64,000 nucleotides of DNA from Verrucomicrobia bacterium LW23 (GTDB taxonomy: Bacteria > Verrucomicrobiota > Verrucomicrobiia > Methylacidiphilales > UBA1321). The stretch lies in contig QAZA01000056.1 in NCBI GenBank assembly GCA_003054695.1, positions 487,646 through 551,645 on the forward strand, read 5' to 3'. Every line of letters starts with the position of its first letter. Position 1 is the first letter of the stretch. The position numbers and the translations under genes were made by a program. Shown here piece by piece: positions 17,454 through 26,356 of this stretch. Below the pieces are notes generated by a model. That model was not told where the DNA came from, ran no database searches, and saw only the letters and a program-made list of their open reading frames with translations.

Positions 17454-17467
17454 GTTACACATGTAAC
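17454..17467. promoter_or_regulatory. Candidate LacI-family operator, site 3
   Basis: GTTACACATGTAAC has perfect 6-bp arms (GTTACA / TGTAAC) and is the most symmetric of the four related sites. It lies in the 288-bp gap between the GH31 and GH29 genes, 180 bp upstream of the GH29 start. It suggests GH29 has its own promoter controlled by a LacI-family protein. Confidence 0.5.
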
Positions 17468-17562
17468 TCTCTTGTCCTTCATGCCATTCTCTCACGATGG
17501 GGGCGGGAAATGGGCCTCGGTCACCCGGCCGAGGCCGCCATCAGGAATCTGGGCAAAGATCT

Positions 17563-20169
17563 TCAGAACTGGACACTGACCTGCTCTCCGCGATAGCGCA
17601 GCTCGCGGTCAGCCTTCTCCGCCGGGGCAATGCCGGTGCCTTGCGCTTTGCGCACAAGCACCACGCGGAATGTGCGCTCAGCCAGCATCCCGGGGAATGA
17701 GCCCTTGCGGGCGCCAATCGTGAGCGTGCGCGTCTTGTCGTTCCAGGAGAAAGGAATGGTGGCCCGCTCTCCTTTCTCGTAGGCGTAGCCGTCGCCCGTG
17801 TCCTCGTAGAGAGAAAAAGCGCCGTCGGCTCCGGGATAGACACGCAGCTCGATCACCTCGGCTGGTTTCTCGTTGGCGTACTGGAGATCGGGGCCGAGAG
17901 GCACGATCGAGCCGGCGCGCACAAACAGCGGAATGTGCTCCAGCGGTGCGGCTGCGTTGACGGTCTCGCCACCCTTCAGGGTCTCCCCGGTCCAGAAATC
18001 AACCCAGCCGGCGCCCGAGGGCAGATAGACCTCGCGTTGCGTTGCCTTCGCCTCTGTAACCGGCGTGACCAGGAAGGCGGGGCCGTGGAGATACGAATCG
18101 CTTACAGTCAACGCCTTCGCGTCCTCGGGGAAGTCCATGACTAGCGGCCGCATGATGGTGTCGTCTTGCAGGTTTGCCCGCGCTCCCAGCGTATAATTGT
18201 AGGGCAGCATGCGGTAACGCAGGCGATTGAAGGCGAGCATGACCTTTTCGGTCGCGGGCAGAAACTTCCAGGGCTCCGTCTCCGACTGATAACCGTGCAC
18301 GCGCAGGATGGGGCAGAAGGTGCTCCACTGAAACCACCGGACGAGGAGCTCATTGTAATCTGCCGACTTGTACTGATCCTTGGGGCGGAAAAAGCCGCCG
18401 CAGTCGGTCGTCCAGTACGGCTGGCCGGTGAGGCTGAAGTTGAGCCCTGCGGGGATCTGCCGTTTAAAGGCCGTCCAGTCGCCGCCAATATCGCCGGACC
18501 ACAGTGCGGTTGCATAGCGCTGCTGCCCCGGAAAGGCGGAACGCGTCAGCGTCACCACCCGCTTGTCCGGGTTGGTGGCGCGCTGCCCTTCGTAGATCGA
18601 CTGGCTGGCAAAGAGCGCGTAGGCGTTGGTATAGCGGTCTCCGGCGCCAAGGCTCACCTTTTTGCCAAGCAGATCGGTGCCGGCATCGCCAGGCTCAGTG
18701 GCGTCGCCCCACCAGGCATCGGTGCCATGGGCGAAAAAGGCCTCGTTGAGGAACCTCCAGCGAATCTCACGGCCTTTGGGAGAAAAGAGGTCGAGCCACT
18801 GCCCAACCTGCACCTTGTTTTGCTCCGCCTCACGGCGAACCACTCCGCCGGGGTTGCACCACACGGAGATCATGAACTTCATGTTCAGGTCGTGCAGGCC
18901 CTTGATGAGCGCGGCCGGGTCGGGATACTGCTTCTCGTCCCACTGGTAGCTGCCCCACCCGTGCGGGCCCCAGTACTTCCAGTCCTGCACAATAAGATCC
19001 ACCGGGATGCCGCGGCGACGGAACTCGGCGGCGGTATCCAGCAGTTGCTTTTGGCTGGAGTAGCGTTCGCGGCACTGCCAGAAGCCATAGGCCCATTTGG
19101 GCCAGAGCGGCGCCGTACCGGTTGCGAGGCGATAGCCGGCAATCACCCGGTCAAGTTTCGGGCCATAAAACACGGTATAGTCCACCGCTTCGCCATAATC
19201 GGAGCGAAACGTCGTGGAATCCCCCGCAGGACGCGCAAAGAGCTTCGCGTCTTTGCCGCCACCCCGGACAGTGACATTGCAGGTTTTATTGGCGGGGAGC
19301 GTAACGCGTCCCACAATAGAACGAGGCGTCCAGAAGTTCGTAACGCCAGCAATCTGCACACCGTCGACAAGAATGGAGATCTCCTCCCGGCGGTCACCGT
19401 CGCGGATGGAAAAAACGTAGTCGCCGGCCGCGCCTGCGGTGAAGGTGCCCTGGCGTGCGGGGACTGCGTTTTTCGCCGGGGTAGCCGCACCATTTATCTG
19501 CTCAGTAGCCGTGGGGCCTCCCGCAGTGGAGGTGCCGGCGCTGAGAGTGACCTCGTCGCCCGGCGGATTAAACTCCGTGCGCGAAGCATTATCCCAAAGC
19601 AATCCGTAGCCTTTGCTGGAAACCAGCACGGGCACCGCAATATGTGTGTTAAGCTGGCGCAACTCGACAGAGAGCCCCCGCCAGTCCCACAGCCCATCCT
19701 GAAACTGCCCAAGGCCAAACAGCTTTTCATCAGCTTCGGAAGCAAAGCTCTGGCCGACAGCCAGGCTGGGAACGCCTTGCAGCACAACGGGCGCAAACTC
19801 ACGCCCGCGAGGTCTTTCCGCCAGAAACACCTTGCCGCTCGCGTCGAGAAAGCTGACAGCTCCGGTATCGCGGTTCACCCGCACTTGCATCTCGCGCGTG
19901 CGCAAAGTGACCGCCTCCTTCGATTCATCGACGGAAAACGTGGGCGCGGGCCATTCGCGCACCACCACAAAGCTGCGGACCTCAGGCAACGGAGCGCCGG
20001 GGGGAGAGGCAATGACACGCGCGATATTGTCCGTGCGAATCTGGATTTTGAGTATACCTTCGTCAGTGGCAAAGGTTACTCCGTCGGCATTCTTCTCAAA
20101 GGACCTGACGGCGGCATTTGCCATCATCATAGAGAGCGCCAGGAATAGTAAGGTTGCGGATCGGATCAT
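17563..20169 (-). CDS. Secreted GH31-family alpha-xylosidase with PA14-like insert
   Basis: This 868-residue enzyme has a signal peptide (ATLLFLALSMMMANA). An amino-terminal beta domain is interrupted at about 235-315 by a PA14-like insert (GTFTAGAAGDYVFSIRDGD). The catalytic barrel follows with KWAYGFWQCRERY, the nucleophile in WWGDATEPG (about residue 488) and the acid/base in ALWSGDIGGDW (about 560). A carboxy-terminal beta domain ends the protein. The DATEP context is that of alpha-xylosidases such as the PA14-bearing xyloglucan enzymes, where the insert extends the site towards longer oligosaccharides. The activity is inferred from that resemblance. The neighbouring GH29 gene fits fucosylated xyloglucan breakdown. 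Confidence 0.92.
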   Translation of the reverse strand: MIRSATLLFLALSMMMANAAVRSFEKNADGVTFATDEGILKIQIRTDNIARVIASPPGAPLPEVRSFVVVREWPAPTFSVDESKEAVTLRTREMQVRVNRDTGAVSFLDASGKVFLAERPRGREFAPVVLQGVPSLAVGQSFASEADEKLFGLGQFQDGLWDWRGLSVELRQLNTHIAVPVLVSSKGYGLLWDNASRTEFNPPGDEVTLSAGTSTAGGPTATEQINGAATPAKNAVPARQGTFTAGAAGDYVFSIRDGDRREEISILVDGVQIAGVTNFWTPRSIVGRVTLPANKTCNVTVRGGGKDAKLFARPAGDSTTFRSDYGEAVDYTVFYGPKLDRVIAGYRLATGTAPLWPKWAYGFWQCRERYSSQKQLLDTAAEFRRRGIPVDLIVQDWKYWGPHGWGSYQWDEKQYPDPAALIKGLHDLNMKFMISVWCNPGGVVRREAEQNKVQVGQWLDLFSPKGREIRWRFLNEAFFAHGTDAWWGDATEPGDAGTDLLGKKVSLGAGDRYTNAYALFASQSIYEGQRATNPDKRVVTLTRSAFPGQQRYATALWSGDIGGDWTAFKRQIPAGLNFSLTGQPYWTTDCGGFFRPKDQYKSADYNELLVRWFQWSTFCPILRVHGYQSETEPWKFLPATEKVMLAFNRLRYRMLPYNYTLGARANLQDDTIMRPLVMDFPEDAKALTVSDSYLHGPAFLVTPVTEAKATQREVYLPSGAGWVDFWTGETLKGGETVNAAAPLEHIPLFVRAGSIVPLGPDLQYANEKPAEVIELRVYPGADGAFSLYEDTGDGYAYEKGERATIPFSWNDKTRTLTIGARKGSFPGMLAERTFRVVLVRKAQGTGIAPAEKADRELRYRGEQVSVQF

Positions 20170-20656
20170 GGAAAGGGATATGATCTTGAAGAGTTAAGCT
20201 TCACGCCTGGACAGTTAGGAAGCAGGCGCGATTGCAGTTTGAGACGATGCCGAAGCCTGAAGCAACACAAGCAAAAGCGGCAAGTAGCGCGATAGTTTCA
20301 GCATCGACACGTGTGCCGCCTATCTTAACCAGACCACCCCCCGATCGAGAATGGAACGCCTTGTCAGTCAGATGGAATATTTTTGCGTGAAGCGGCCTCA
20401 CACCCACCTCTCGCCATCAATGAGTTCCTCATGAACACCCGCGAAAAGCTGCACGCCTTCCCACATCCCTCACGGCGACGCAAATTCCCAGGCGCTCGAG
20501 GGCGAACACTTTGTTGATTCAAGAGGAGATAAGTCCAGATTGGGAAACAAAGCGATTCTTCTCACCAGAGCCGAACCTCTTAAGCGCCTCGAAATAAACG
20601 ACTTAAGTCATCCCATGAGGCTGGCTGTCATGCCTTGTCCTAACAAGGAAAAGGGT
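20170..20656. other. Gene-free stretch between GH31 and tRNA-Val
   Basis: This 487-bp gap has no convincing open frame on either strand. The only structure seen is a short hairpin CCTTGT-CCTA-ACAAGG at 20633-20648, eight bases beyond the tRNA 3' end on the minus strand. It may help end the tRNA transcript, although no T run follows. Confidence 0.5.
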
Positions 20657-20727
20657 GCGCGGTACAGGGTTCGAACCTGTGACCTCTACAGTGTCAATGT
20701 AGCGCTCTACCACTAAGCTAACCGCGC
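20657..20727 (-). tRNA. tRNA-Val (anticodon GAC)
   Basis: The minus strand folds into a complete 71-nt cloverleaf. The acceptor is GCGCGGT / ACCGCGC, the D arm GCTT-AGTGGTA-GAGC, the anticodon arm CTACA-TTGACAC-TGTAG and the T arm ACAGG-TTCGAAC-CCTGT. The anticodon GAC reads GUC and GUU valine codons. CCA is not encoded. Confidence 0.96.
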
Positions 20728-20857
20728 GGTGGACCCAGGAGTTCTAAGCTGTAGCGGAGTGTCGCGCGGGTTGCAAGCAGGATTTTCGGAAAAAATGCGG
20801 GCCGTGGAATGGGTGCCTCGCGCCTGGTTTCGTGGGGATGTCTCGCGGGTATCTCAC

Positions 20858-21841
20858 TTATTGGGGAGGTGTTTGCACCCACAGGGCCAGGAGGGCGCCG
20901 GCGGCCAGGGACATGAGGAGGCCGCCGAGGATGAAGGCGGCTTTGTGCAGGTAGGCCTCGCGCTGGGCGGGGGTGGGGCGTTGCTTCCAGATGATGTCGC
21001 CGGCCTGGCCCTGCAGCATGGCCCAGGTTTTGCGGAACTCCCAGACGGGCGTCTCGCCTTGCTCGCGCCAAGCGGCGATGGTGGCGCTGTGCCGGTGCCA
21101 GGCGCGCGCGGGGGTTAGGGAGGACTGGCGGACGCGGCGCGGCTCGGTGATGTGCGGCTGCGCGTCCGGGGTGCCCACGGTGGTGATGAGCACGCCGTCG
21201 TCGCCAAACGCGGTGGCAAAAAGCAGGGGCGTGTCCATCTCGCCGCAGATGGCCAGGGTGGAGGCGTCGGGCGACTGCCGGCACTCCGCAAAGAGGGGTT
21301 GAGGCCAGATGCGAAGGTAGAGTGCGGTGAGGGGGAAGAGGCGCCAGTCGGGCGGGTGCATGGTTTCGCCCACGCCGCCCAGGCGCGTAAAGCCCTGGCT
21401 GTCCAGCACTTGCATGGAGGCGTTTATGTGCGCTTCCTGGTCGTCGTGGGCCGGGGCGGGCGGCTCGGTGGCCGGGGCGACGCTGCCGGGCGGCGGGGTT
21501 GGGGTGGGGGGAGTTGCTGCGGATGTGGCGGCCCGCGCTTTGGCTTCGGCGTCGCGTTCGCGGGCGTTTTGCAGCATCTGGGCGCTGTAGAGGTAGAGGG
21601 TCAGTCCGCCGCCGCCCGCCAGGCTCTCGCTCCTTTCGCCTTTGTCGCTCTCGTCGCCCTTGTGGCTTATGTGGCCCTTGTGCGGGGGCGGGCGTTCTCC
21701 CGCCTGCTCCGCCATGCCGCCGGCGGCGGAGGAGGAGGGCTGGAGGCGCCGCCACGCCACGCGCAGGGCCAGCGACCAGACGGCGCCGGCAAGCATCAGG
21801 CAGAGCCCGGCCTGCAGCAGGAGGGTGAGCCACGCGATCAC
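20858..21841 (-). CDS. Membrane protein of unknown function coupled to M50 protease
   Basis: This 327-residue protein has one helix at each end: residues 4-26 (LTLLLQAGLCLMLAGAVWSL) and about 300-322 (AAFILGGLLMSLAAGALLALW). Between them is a periplasmic or cytoplasmic domain of no recognised family. The start is a GTG whose bases overlap the stop of the M50 protease gene (GTGA), so the two are probably translationally coupled and may work together. Residues about 54-72 form a His/Lys/Gly/Asp repeat (HKGHISHKGDESDKGERSE), followed by an Ala/Pro/Thr linker. The repeat looks like an in-frame insertion of a low-complexity unit. No function is proposed. Confidence 0.8.
   Translation of the reverse strand: MIAWLTLLLQAGLCLMLAGAVWSLALRVAWRRLQPSSSAAGGMAEQAGERPPPHKGHISHKGDESDKGERSESLAGGGGLTLYLYSAQMLQNARERDAEAKARAATSAATPPTPTPPPGSVAPATEPPAPAHDDQEAHINASMQVLDSQGFTRLGGVGETMHPPDWRLFPLTALYLRIWPQPLFAECRQSPDASTLAICGEMDTPLLFATAFGDDGVLITTVGTPDAQPHITEPRRVRQSSLTPARAWHRHSATIAAWREQGETPVWEFRKTWAMLQGQAGDIIWKQRPTPAQREAYLHKAAFILGGLLMSLAAGALLALWVQTPPQ
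21626..21682 (-). repeat. In-frame short-period repeat in a membrane-protein linker
   Basis: The minus strand reads units of the type CACAAGGGC and GACAAAGGC, giving His-Lys-Gly and Asp-Lys-Gly words. It lies in a linker between a membrane helix and a folded domain, where expansion would be tolerated. Confidence 0.5.
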
Positions 21842-23556
21842 GGAGCGCCTCCCGTTTCCGTGGTTGTGGCTGGGTTGGTGGTGTCCGCGGCGGCAGTTTC
21901 CCCGCGCATGGCGTTTTCCGCCGCGCGCAGCCAGCGCAGCGTGGTGCGAAGGCGGCGGGTGGCCTCGGGCAGCGGCGGTGCTGTCGGGGAGGCCGTGGCG
22001 CCGGGCTCCGTTGCCCCGGGCGGCGCGGCGGCTACGTCGCCCGCGGCGGCGTTGGTGGGCGGGGCGGATGCCTCGGCTGCGTTGGTATCGCGCCTGTCCG
22101 CGGCCGGGCCGGGGGCAGGGGATGGCTCATCCCCGCGAGGCGATTTGCCGGCCGGGGGTGGCTGGGACTGCACTTGCCGTATGGCGGCGGAGCCCGCGCT
22201 GGTCAGATCGGTAAGCAGCACGCCCAGGAGCAGGGTGAGGATAAAGCCTGTGCTGAACGCGTCTTTCCACAGTGTCAAAAAGGCAGGGAAGGGGCGGCGG
22301 ATGATGAGCTCCAGGCCCCCTTCGGCGATGCGGCCGCCGTCCAGGGGCGGGATGGGCAGCAGGTTAAAGATCAGCACCACCAGGTTGAGAATCGCGGCAA
22401 CCATCACCAGGCCGGCCACGCCTTCGCGCTCCATGCGTTCGGAGACAAAGTCGACAAGGCCGAGCATGCCTGCGTCGCGCTCGCCGGCGGGGGCCACGCC
22501 GGCCAGGGCTTCCTCCATGCCGGCAATCTGCGCGGCTACGGAGAGGTGGCGCACGTAGATGAGGTTGGCGCCCTCGTGCTCCGTCTTTACCGTAAACCCC
22601 AGCCATGCAGGCAGTTGCGCGCGTTTGGAGGGGCGTGGCGGTACATTGAAGTTTTGCGTCACCACCTTGCCGTCTCGCTCAAGCTCGGCCGTGACCTCGC
22701 GGCCGGCGGCCTCGCGCAGTCGCCAGGCCAGCTCGGCCGGGCAACTGAGGTGCAGGCCGTCCAGCTTGCGCCATGCATCCCCGGGGCGCAGCCGGGCGGC
22801 TGCGGCTATGGAGATGTTGCCGGAGTCCGCCCCATCGGTTACCACGGCCTGGATGACGATGGGCTCTTGGGGGATGACCGGCAGCGGCACCAGCTCGCCC
22901 GCGCGAAAGGCGGGAGAGAGGCGGACGCTCAGGGTGCGGACTTTCGCCTCGGCATCCGCGTCCGCGGGCGGGGCAAGGACGGAGAGCCTGCGCATGGTTC
23001 CGCCGGGCAGGTAGAGGGTGCTGATGGTGGCGGTGGCGGAGCTGGCGTTGGGCGACTCGCCCATCAGGATCTGATCGCCGGCGCGCAATTCGTCGCCCCG
23101 CTTCTCGTACTCCAGCGCACCGGGGATGGGAAACCCCACCTCGGAGGAGGAAAGCGCGGCGGGTATCGGCACGGACGACATGACGAGCAGCGCGACAAAC
23201 GCCACGGCCAGCAGCAGATTCACAAACGGCCCCGCTGCGGCGATAACAATGCGCTGAAACGGCGTCGCCACGCGCCTGCCGTTGGCCGCCGCCACGTACT
23301 CCACCACCGGAAGCGAGGGCTGGGAGAATTGAAAGGAGACGCGGTACTGGCGGGAAAGCTCGGGCAGCTCCACGTACCCGCCCAGCGGCAGCAGGCACAG
23401 GCGCCACTCGGTATCCGCCCAGCGAAAATGGAACAGACGCGGCCCTATGCCCACGGAAAGCACCGGCGTTCTGAAGCGCCAGATGCGCGCCGCCAGCCAG
23501 TGCCCCAGCTCATGCAAAAAGATTATGCCCAGCAGAAGAAGGATGGTGGCAATCAT
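21838..23556 (-). CDS. Site-2-type M50 zinc metalloprotease (RseP-like) with disordered tail
   Basis: This is a 572-residue intramembrane protease. The zinc motif HELGH is at residues 15-19 in the first helix. The PDZ-like region covers about 200-330, and the second conserved motif NLLPIPPLDGGRI lies near 420. RseP-type enzymes cleave anti-sigma factors or signal-peptide remnants inside the inner membrane. Oddly, after the last helix there is a tail of about 110 residues rich in Pro, Ala and Thr, not usual for the family. The ATG at 23556 starts directly at the first helix; an upstream extension of 34 codons lacks family character. The next gene overlaps by GTGA. No dxr or bamA homologue is beside it. 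Confidence 0.88.
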   Translation of the reverse strand: MIATILLLLGIIFLHELGHWLAARIWRFRTPVLSVGIGPRLFHFRWADTEWRLCLLPLGGYVELPELSRQYRVSFQFSQPSLPVVEYVAAANGRRVATPFQRIVIAAAGPFVNLLLAVAFVALLVMSSVPIPAALSSSEVGFPIPGALEYEKRGDELRAGDQILMGESPNASSATATISTLYLPGGTMRRLSVLAPPADADAEAKVRTLSVRLSPAFRAGELVPLPVIPQEPIVIQAVVTDGADSGNISIAAAARLRPGDAWRKLDGLHLSCPAELAWRLREAAGREVTAELERDGKVVTQNFNVPPRPSKRAQLPAWLGFTVKTEHEGANLIYVRHLSVAAQIAGMEEALAGVAPAGERDAGMLGLVDFVSERMEREGVAGLVMVAAILNLVVLIFNLLPIPPLDGGRIAEGGLELIIRRPFPAFLTLWKDAFSTGFILTLLLGVLLTDLTSAGSAAIRQVQSQPPPAGKSPRGDEPSPAPGPAADRRDTNAAEASAPPTNAAAGDVAAAPPGATEPGATASPTAPPLPEATRRLRTTLRWLRAAENAMRGETAAADTTNPATTTETGGAP

Positions 23557-23646
23557 GCGGTGCGTGGCGGGGTGAGAAGCGCGTGGCCAGCCCCGCGCCC
23601 ACACTACGGGGCGGACGCAAAGTGTCAAGGATGGGCGTGTAGCACA

Positions 23647-26331
23647 ATGTCTCAACAACGCCTGAGGTTGTGGTCGCGATTGATCTTTTCAATCGCCGCA
23701 GCCTGGACTATAGCTAACGCTATGTTGTCCCCGGCAGGCGATGCTATTACCCCGTGCTATCGTACAGCCGTCGCTCACGCCGTTCTGGTGCTGGCGATGC
23801 AATGCCTTGCCGCGCTCGCGTTGCCTTCGCCGGAGGTTCTCCGTGCTCAGGAGCCGGAGACGCTTGTCCTGCCAAAACCGCCGGAGCGGCAGGTGCAGTT
23901 CGACGGGGATCTCAACAACGCCGCCAGCAAGGGGCGCTCTCCCGAGGAGGTCCAGCCGGCCGTGGAGGAGATCCCGTTCAAACTTCGCATTGTCAACGAG
24001 AACGGCACTTCGGTTATCGGGCAGGTTCGCATTTGCGATGCAAGCCGGTCGGTCAAAACAATGCGTATCTTTACAACGCGGGACGACGGGCTGGTCGTCG
24101 GCAGGCTTCCCTTTCCCACGGCCGGATGCAGTCTGTGCTATCTCTATAATAATGAGGTGTTTACGGAGACGTTGCCTGACGGGTTGCCGGTGGATGGGGA
24201 GTACGCCTTCTCCGTCAAACGGCCCGCGGGGCGCCGGGTTGTTGTGCGGCTGGTTCGGGCCGGCGATAATCAGCCCATTGGCAATGTCAACTTCGCTCTC
24301 AGCGGCAGGACGAACCTGTTCCTCGATCTGGCGCCGACGGCGAGGACCGACAAGGACGGCCGCGCCGAGTTCTTCCTTCCCGCCGAAACCAAATGGGCCT
24401 TCCCCCGGCTGGACGGCTACGTGCGGCAGGACGCGGATTTTACAGTGGGCGCCGCGGATGACGAGGAGCACACCCTCGCTTACGGCGTGGCGTCCAAACT
24501 GAAGCTGGTGCTGCGCGATCAGGCCACCGGCAAGCCTCTGCCCAACGTCAGCCTCGACCTCATGGACGTCGTCCCCGAAGTGGCGTCAGGGCGCCGCAAT
24601 CCGTCCAACCCTCGCCCCACCGACGCGGCCGGCGAATCCATGCTGGAGGGGCTGGAGCCCGGCTACACCTACCACATGCTGGCGACATCGGACACCTACG
24701 CGAGGCGCTTTGTCGTGACGGCAACCTCGGCGGCGGAGGGGAAGGTGCCGGAAGAGATTGTCGACATCCTGCCCAAGGTGATGCTAAAGGTCACCATCAC
24801 CAACCTCCCCGCCCACGCCCAGGTGCGCGACGACCTGCGGATGGGCTACACGCTGCAGCGCACCTTTAGCGGATTGAAGGACACGTTTGAAGCCCCCGTA
24901 AAGAGGGAGGGCAATCGCGCCGAGTGGTCGCGCGCCTTCCGCCGCGATACGCCGATCGACCTGAAGTTCCTGAAGCTGAAGCACCGCGTGCCGGCGCTTA
25001 AGCGGGAAGTGACGGAGGTGACGCTCGATTACTCCAGGCTCGTCGATCCGCCCGTGCGGCTGGGCCTGCAGTTTAGCACCCGCCGCGTGCACCAGACGCA
25101 CGTGGGCGGCATCATTCACTTTCAGGCCATCGAGAATTTGCCCGACGGCACGTCCGAGCAGATGGAAAGCACGGCTGAAGTGAAGGACGGCTTCGCGATT
25201 ATCGAAATCCCCAAAGGCGGGATGTACCTGCTGGACGACAAGGAGCTGAAGGGGGCGTGCCTGCGGCGCGGGCTGGAGACGGTGGTTGCCTTCAGCAAGG
25301 GCCCGGCCAAAAGCGGCGAGACGCACATCATCCAGGTTATCCCCGCTGGCCCGCTGCGCGTGCGGGTAAGCGACCCGGCCGGCAAGAAGCTGGAGGGTGT
25401 TGCGGTGACGGCGCGGAACTTCAGCGCACCCGCCAGCGAGGCGGTGCTGGGGCTGAACCGGCTGCCGGACAACGCCAACGGCGACATCTTCGAGTCGCGC
25501 CACGTGCCTCTGGGCGTTGGCGACGAGTTTATGATATGCGCCTCGCAGGGCTTTCGCACGGTTATTGGCGGGCCGCTGAAGCCGGACATGCTGACCCAGC
25601 CGGGCGCCTACCTCTCGCTCATTATGGAGCCGCCCCGCGTTCTCCGGGTGCAGGTGCTTACGGCTGACAAGAAGCCTGCGGCAAACACCTCGTTTCACGG
25701 CTGTTTAGGCTCCAGGCGCTATGGCTCCATCCCGGCCGTTACATCGGAGAGACTTCTGAAGACGGATGCCAAGGGCGTTCTCAAGGTGGAACTCAGCCCG
25801 GATTCCGCTTTGCCGGGCTACCCGTTCCGCCTCACTATCAAACCCGTGGAGGGGCGCGGACCCGCGGTGGAGGTGCCGCTGGAGACAAAAGCCGGAGGCG
25901 ATGCCGCTGCACTCCAGAAAGTGGTGATGCAGCGGTTCCGCACGGTATCGCTGCTCGTGGCCAACACGCTTAAGCGGACGCCTGTGATGGCCGAGGCCAG
26001 GTGGGTGCAGCTAAACCCCCGCGGCGAGCGGGTGGAGGGCGACAAGATCGACGTGCGCGTGTTCAACAAGCGCTCTGCCATTGTGGAGATGGAAGGCGTG
26101 CCGGAAGGGGATGTGACAATCGAGTTTTTCTCCAGCAACGGCCTCTTTCTGTTCCCCGCAGGCGCCCCGGTGCCGGCTGTGATGAGCGAAAGCAGCGCCA
26201 CCACCGTCCCTGTACCTGCCGGCGCAAGCAATGTATGGGTCGAGCAAAGGCATTGCCCCGTCAAGCGAATCATCAACAGGCCCGATGGCACAATCACGGA
26301 GGCCACCGTCAACTATCATCACGAGGGCTGA
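23647..26331 (+). CDS. Large secreted protein with repeated Ig-like / carboxypeptidase-regulatory-like domains
   Basis: This 894-residue protein has a secretion signal within its first 70 residues (VAHAVLVLAMQCLAALALPS). Starts at 23647 and 23722 both fit. The mature part is a chain of beta-sandwich domains of the Cna_B or carboxypeptidase-regulatory type: VRLVRAGDNQPIGNVNFALS, then LVLRDQATGKPLPNVSLDLM, then RVRVSDPAGKKLEGVAVTAR and RVQVLTADKKPAANTSFHGC. No catalytic motif is visible. Such domains usually serve as rods or binding modules on the surface. It diverges from the M50 protease gene. The frame stays open for a further 491 codons upstream, but that part is only antisense to the protease and is not counted. 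Confidence 0.75.
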   Translation: MSQQRLRLWSRLIFSIAAAWTIANAMLSPAGDAITPCYRTAVAHAVLVLAMQCLAALALPSPEVLRAQEPETLVLPKPPERQVQFDGDLNNAASKGRSPEEVQPAVEEIPFKLRIVNENGTSVIGQVRICDASRSVKTMRIFTTRDDGLVVGRLPFPTAGCSLCYLYNNEVFTETLPDGLPVDGEYAFSVKRPAGRRVVVRLVRAGDNQPIGNVNFALSGRTNLFLDLAPTARTDKDGRAEFFLPAETKWAFPRLDGYVRQDADFTVGAADDEEHTLAYGVASKLKLVLRDQATGKPLPNVSLDLMDVVPEVASGRRNPSNPRPTDAAGESMLEGLEPGYTYHMLATSDTYARRFVVTATSAAEGKVPEEIVDILPKVMLKVTITNLPAHAQVRDDLRMGYTLQRTFSGLKDTFEAPVKREGNRAEWSRAFRRDTPIDLKFLKLKHRVPALKREVTEVTLDYSRLVDPPVRLGLQFSTRRVHQTHVGGIIHFQAIENLPDGTSEQMESTAEVKDGFAIIEIPKGGMYLLDDKELKGACLRRGLETVVAFSKGPAKSGETHIIQVIPAGPLRVRVSDPAGKKLEGVAVTARNFSAPASEAVLGLNRLPDNANGDIFESRHVPLGVGDEFMICASQGFRTVIGGPLKPDMLTQPGAYLSLIMEPPRVLRVQVLTADKKPAANTSFHGCLGSRRYGSIPAVTSERLLKTDAKGVLKVELSPDSALPGYPFRLTIKPVEGRGPAVEVPLETKAGGDAAALQKVVMQRFRTVSLLVANTLKRTPVMAEARWVQLNPRGERVEGDKIDVRVFNKRSAIVEMEGVPEGDVTIEFFSSNGLFLFPAGAPVPAVMSESSATTVPVPAGASNVWVEQRHCPVKRIINRPDGTITEATVNYHHEG

Positions 26332-26356
26332 GCCGCGTCAGCCGGCCTTGCCTCGC

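Noticed and set aside
20657..20727. tRNA-Val as attachment site of an integrated element
   Set aside because: No duplicated tRNA end and no integrase gene were seen in the window.
20718..21833. Long Arg/Pro/His-rich frame of 371 codons on the minus strand
   Set aside because: It overlaps the membrane-protein gene in another frame, overlaps the tRNA at its end, and has the amino-acid bias of a GC-rich shadow.
22174..23646. Upstream continuation of the large secreted-protein frame
   Set aside because: These 491 codons are antisense to the M50 protease; the signal peptide and domain structure begin only after 23647.
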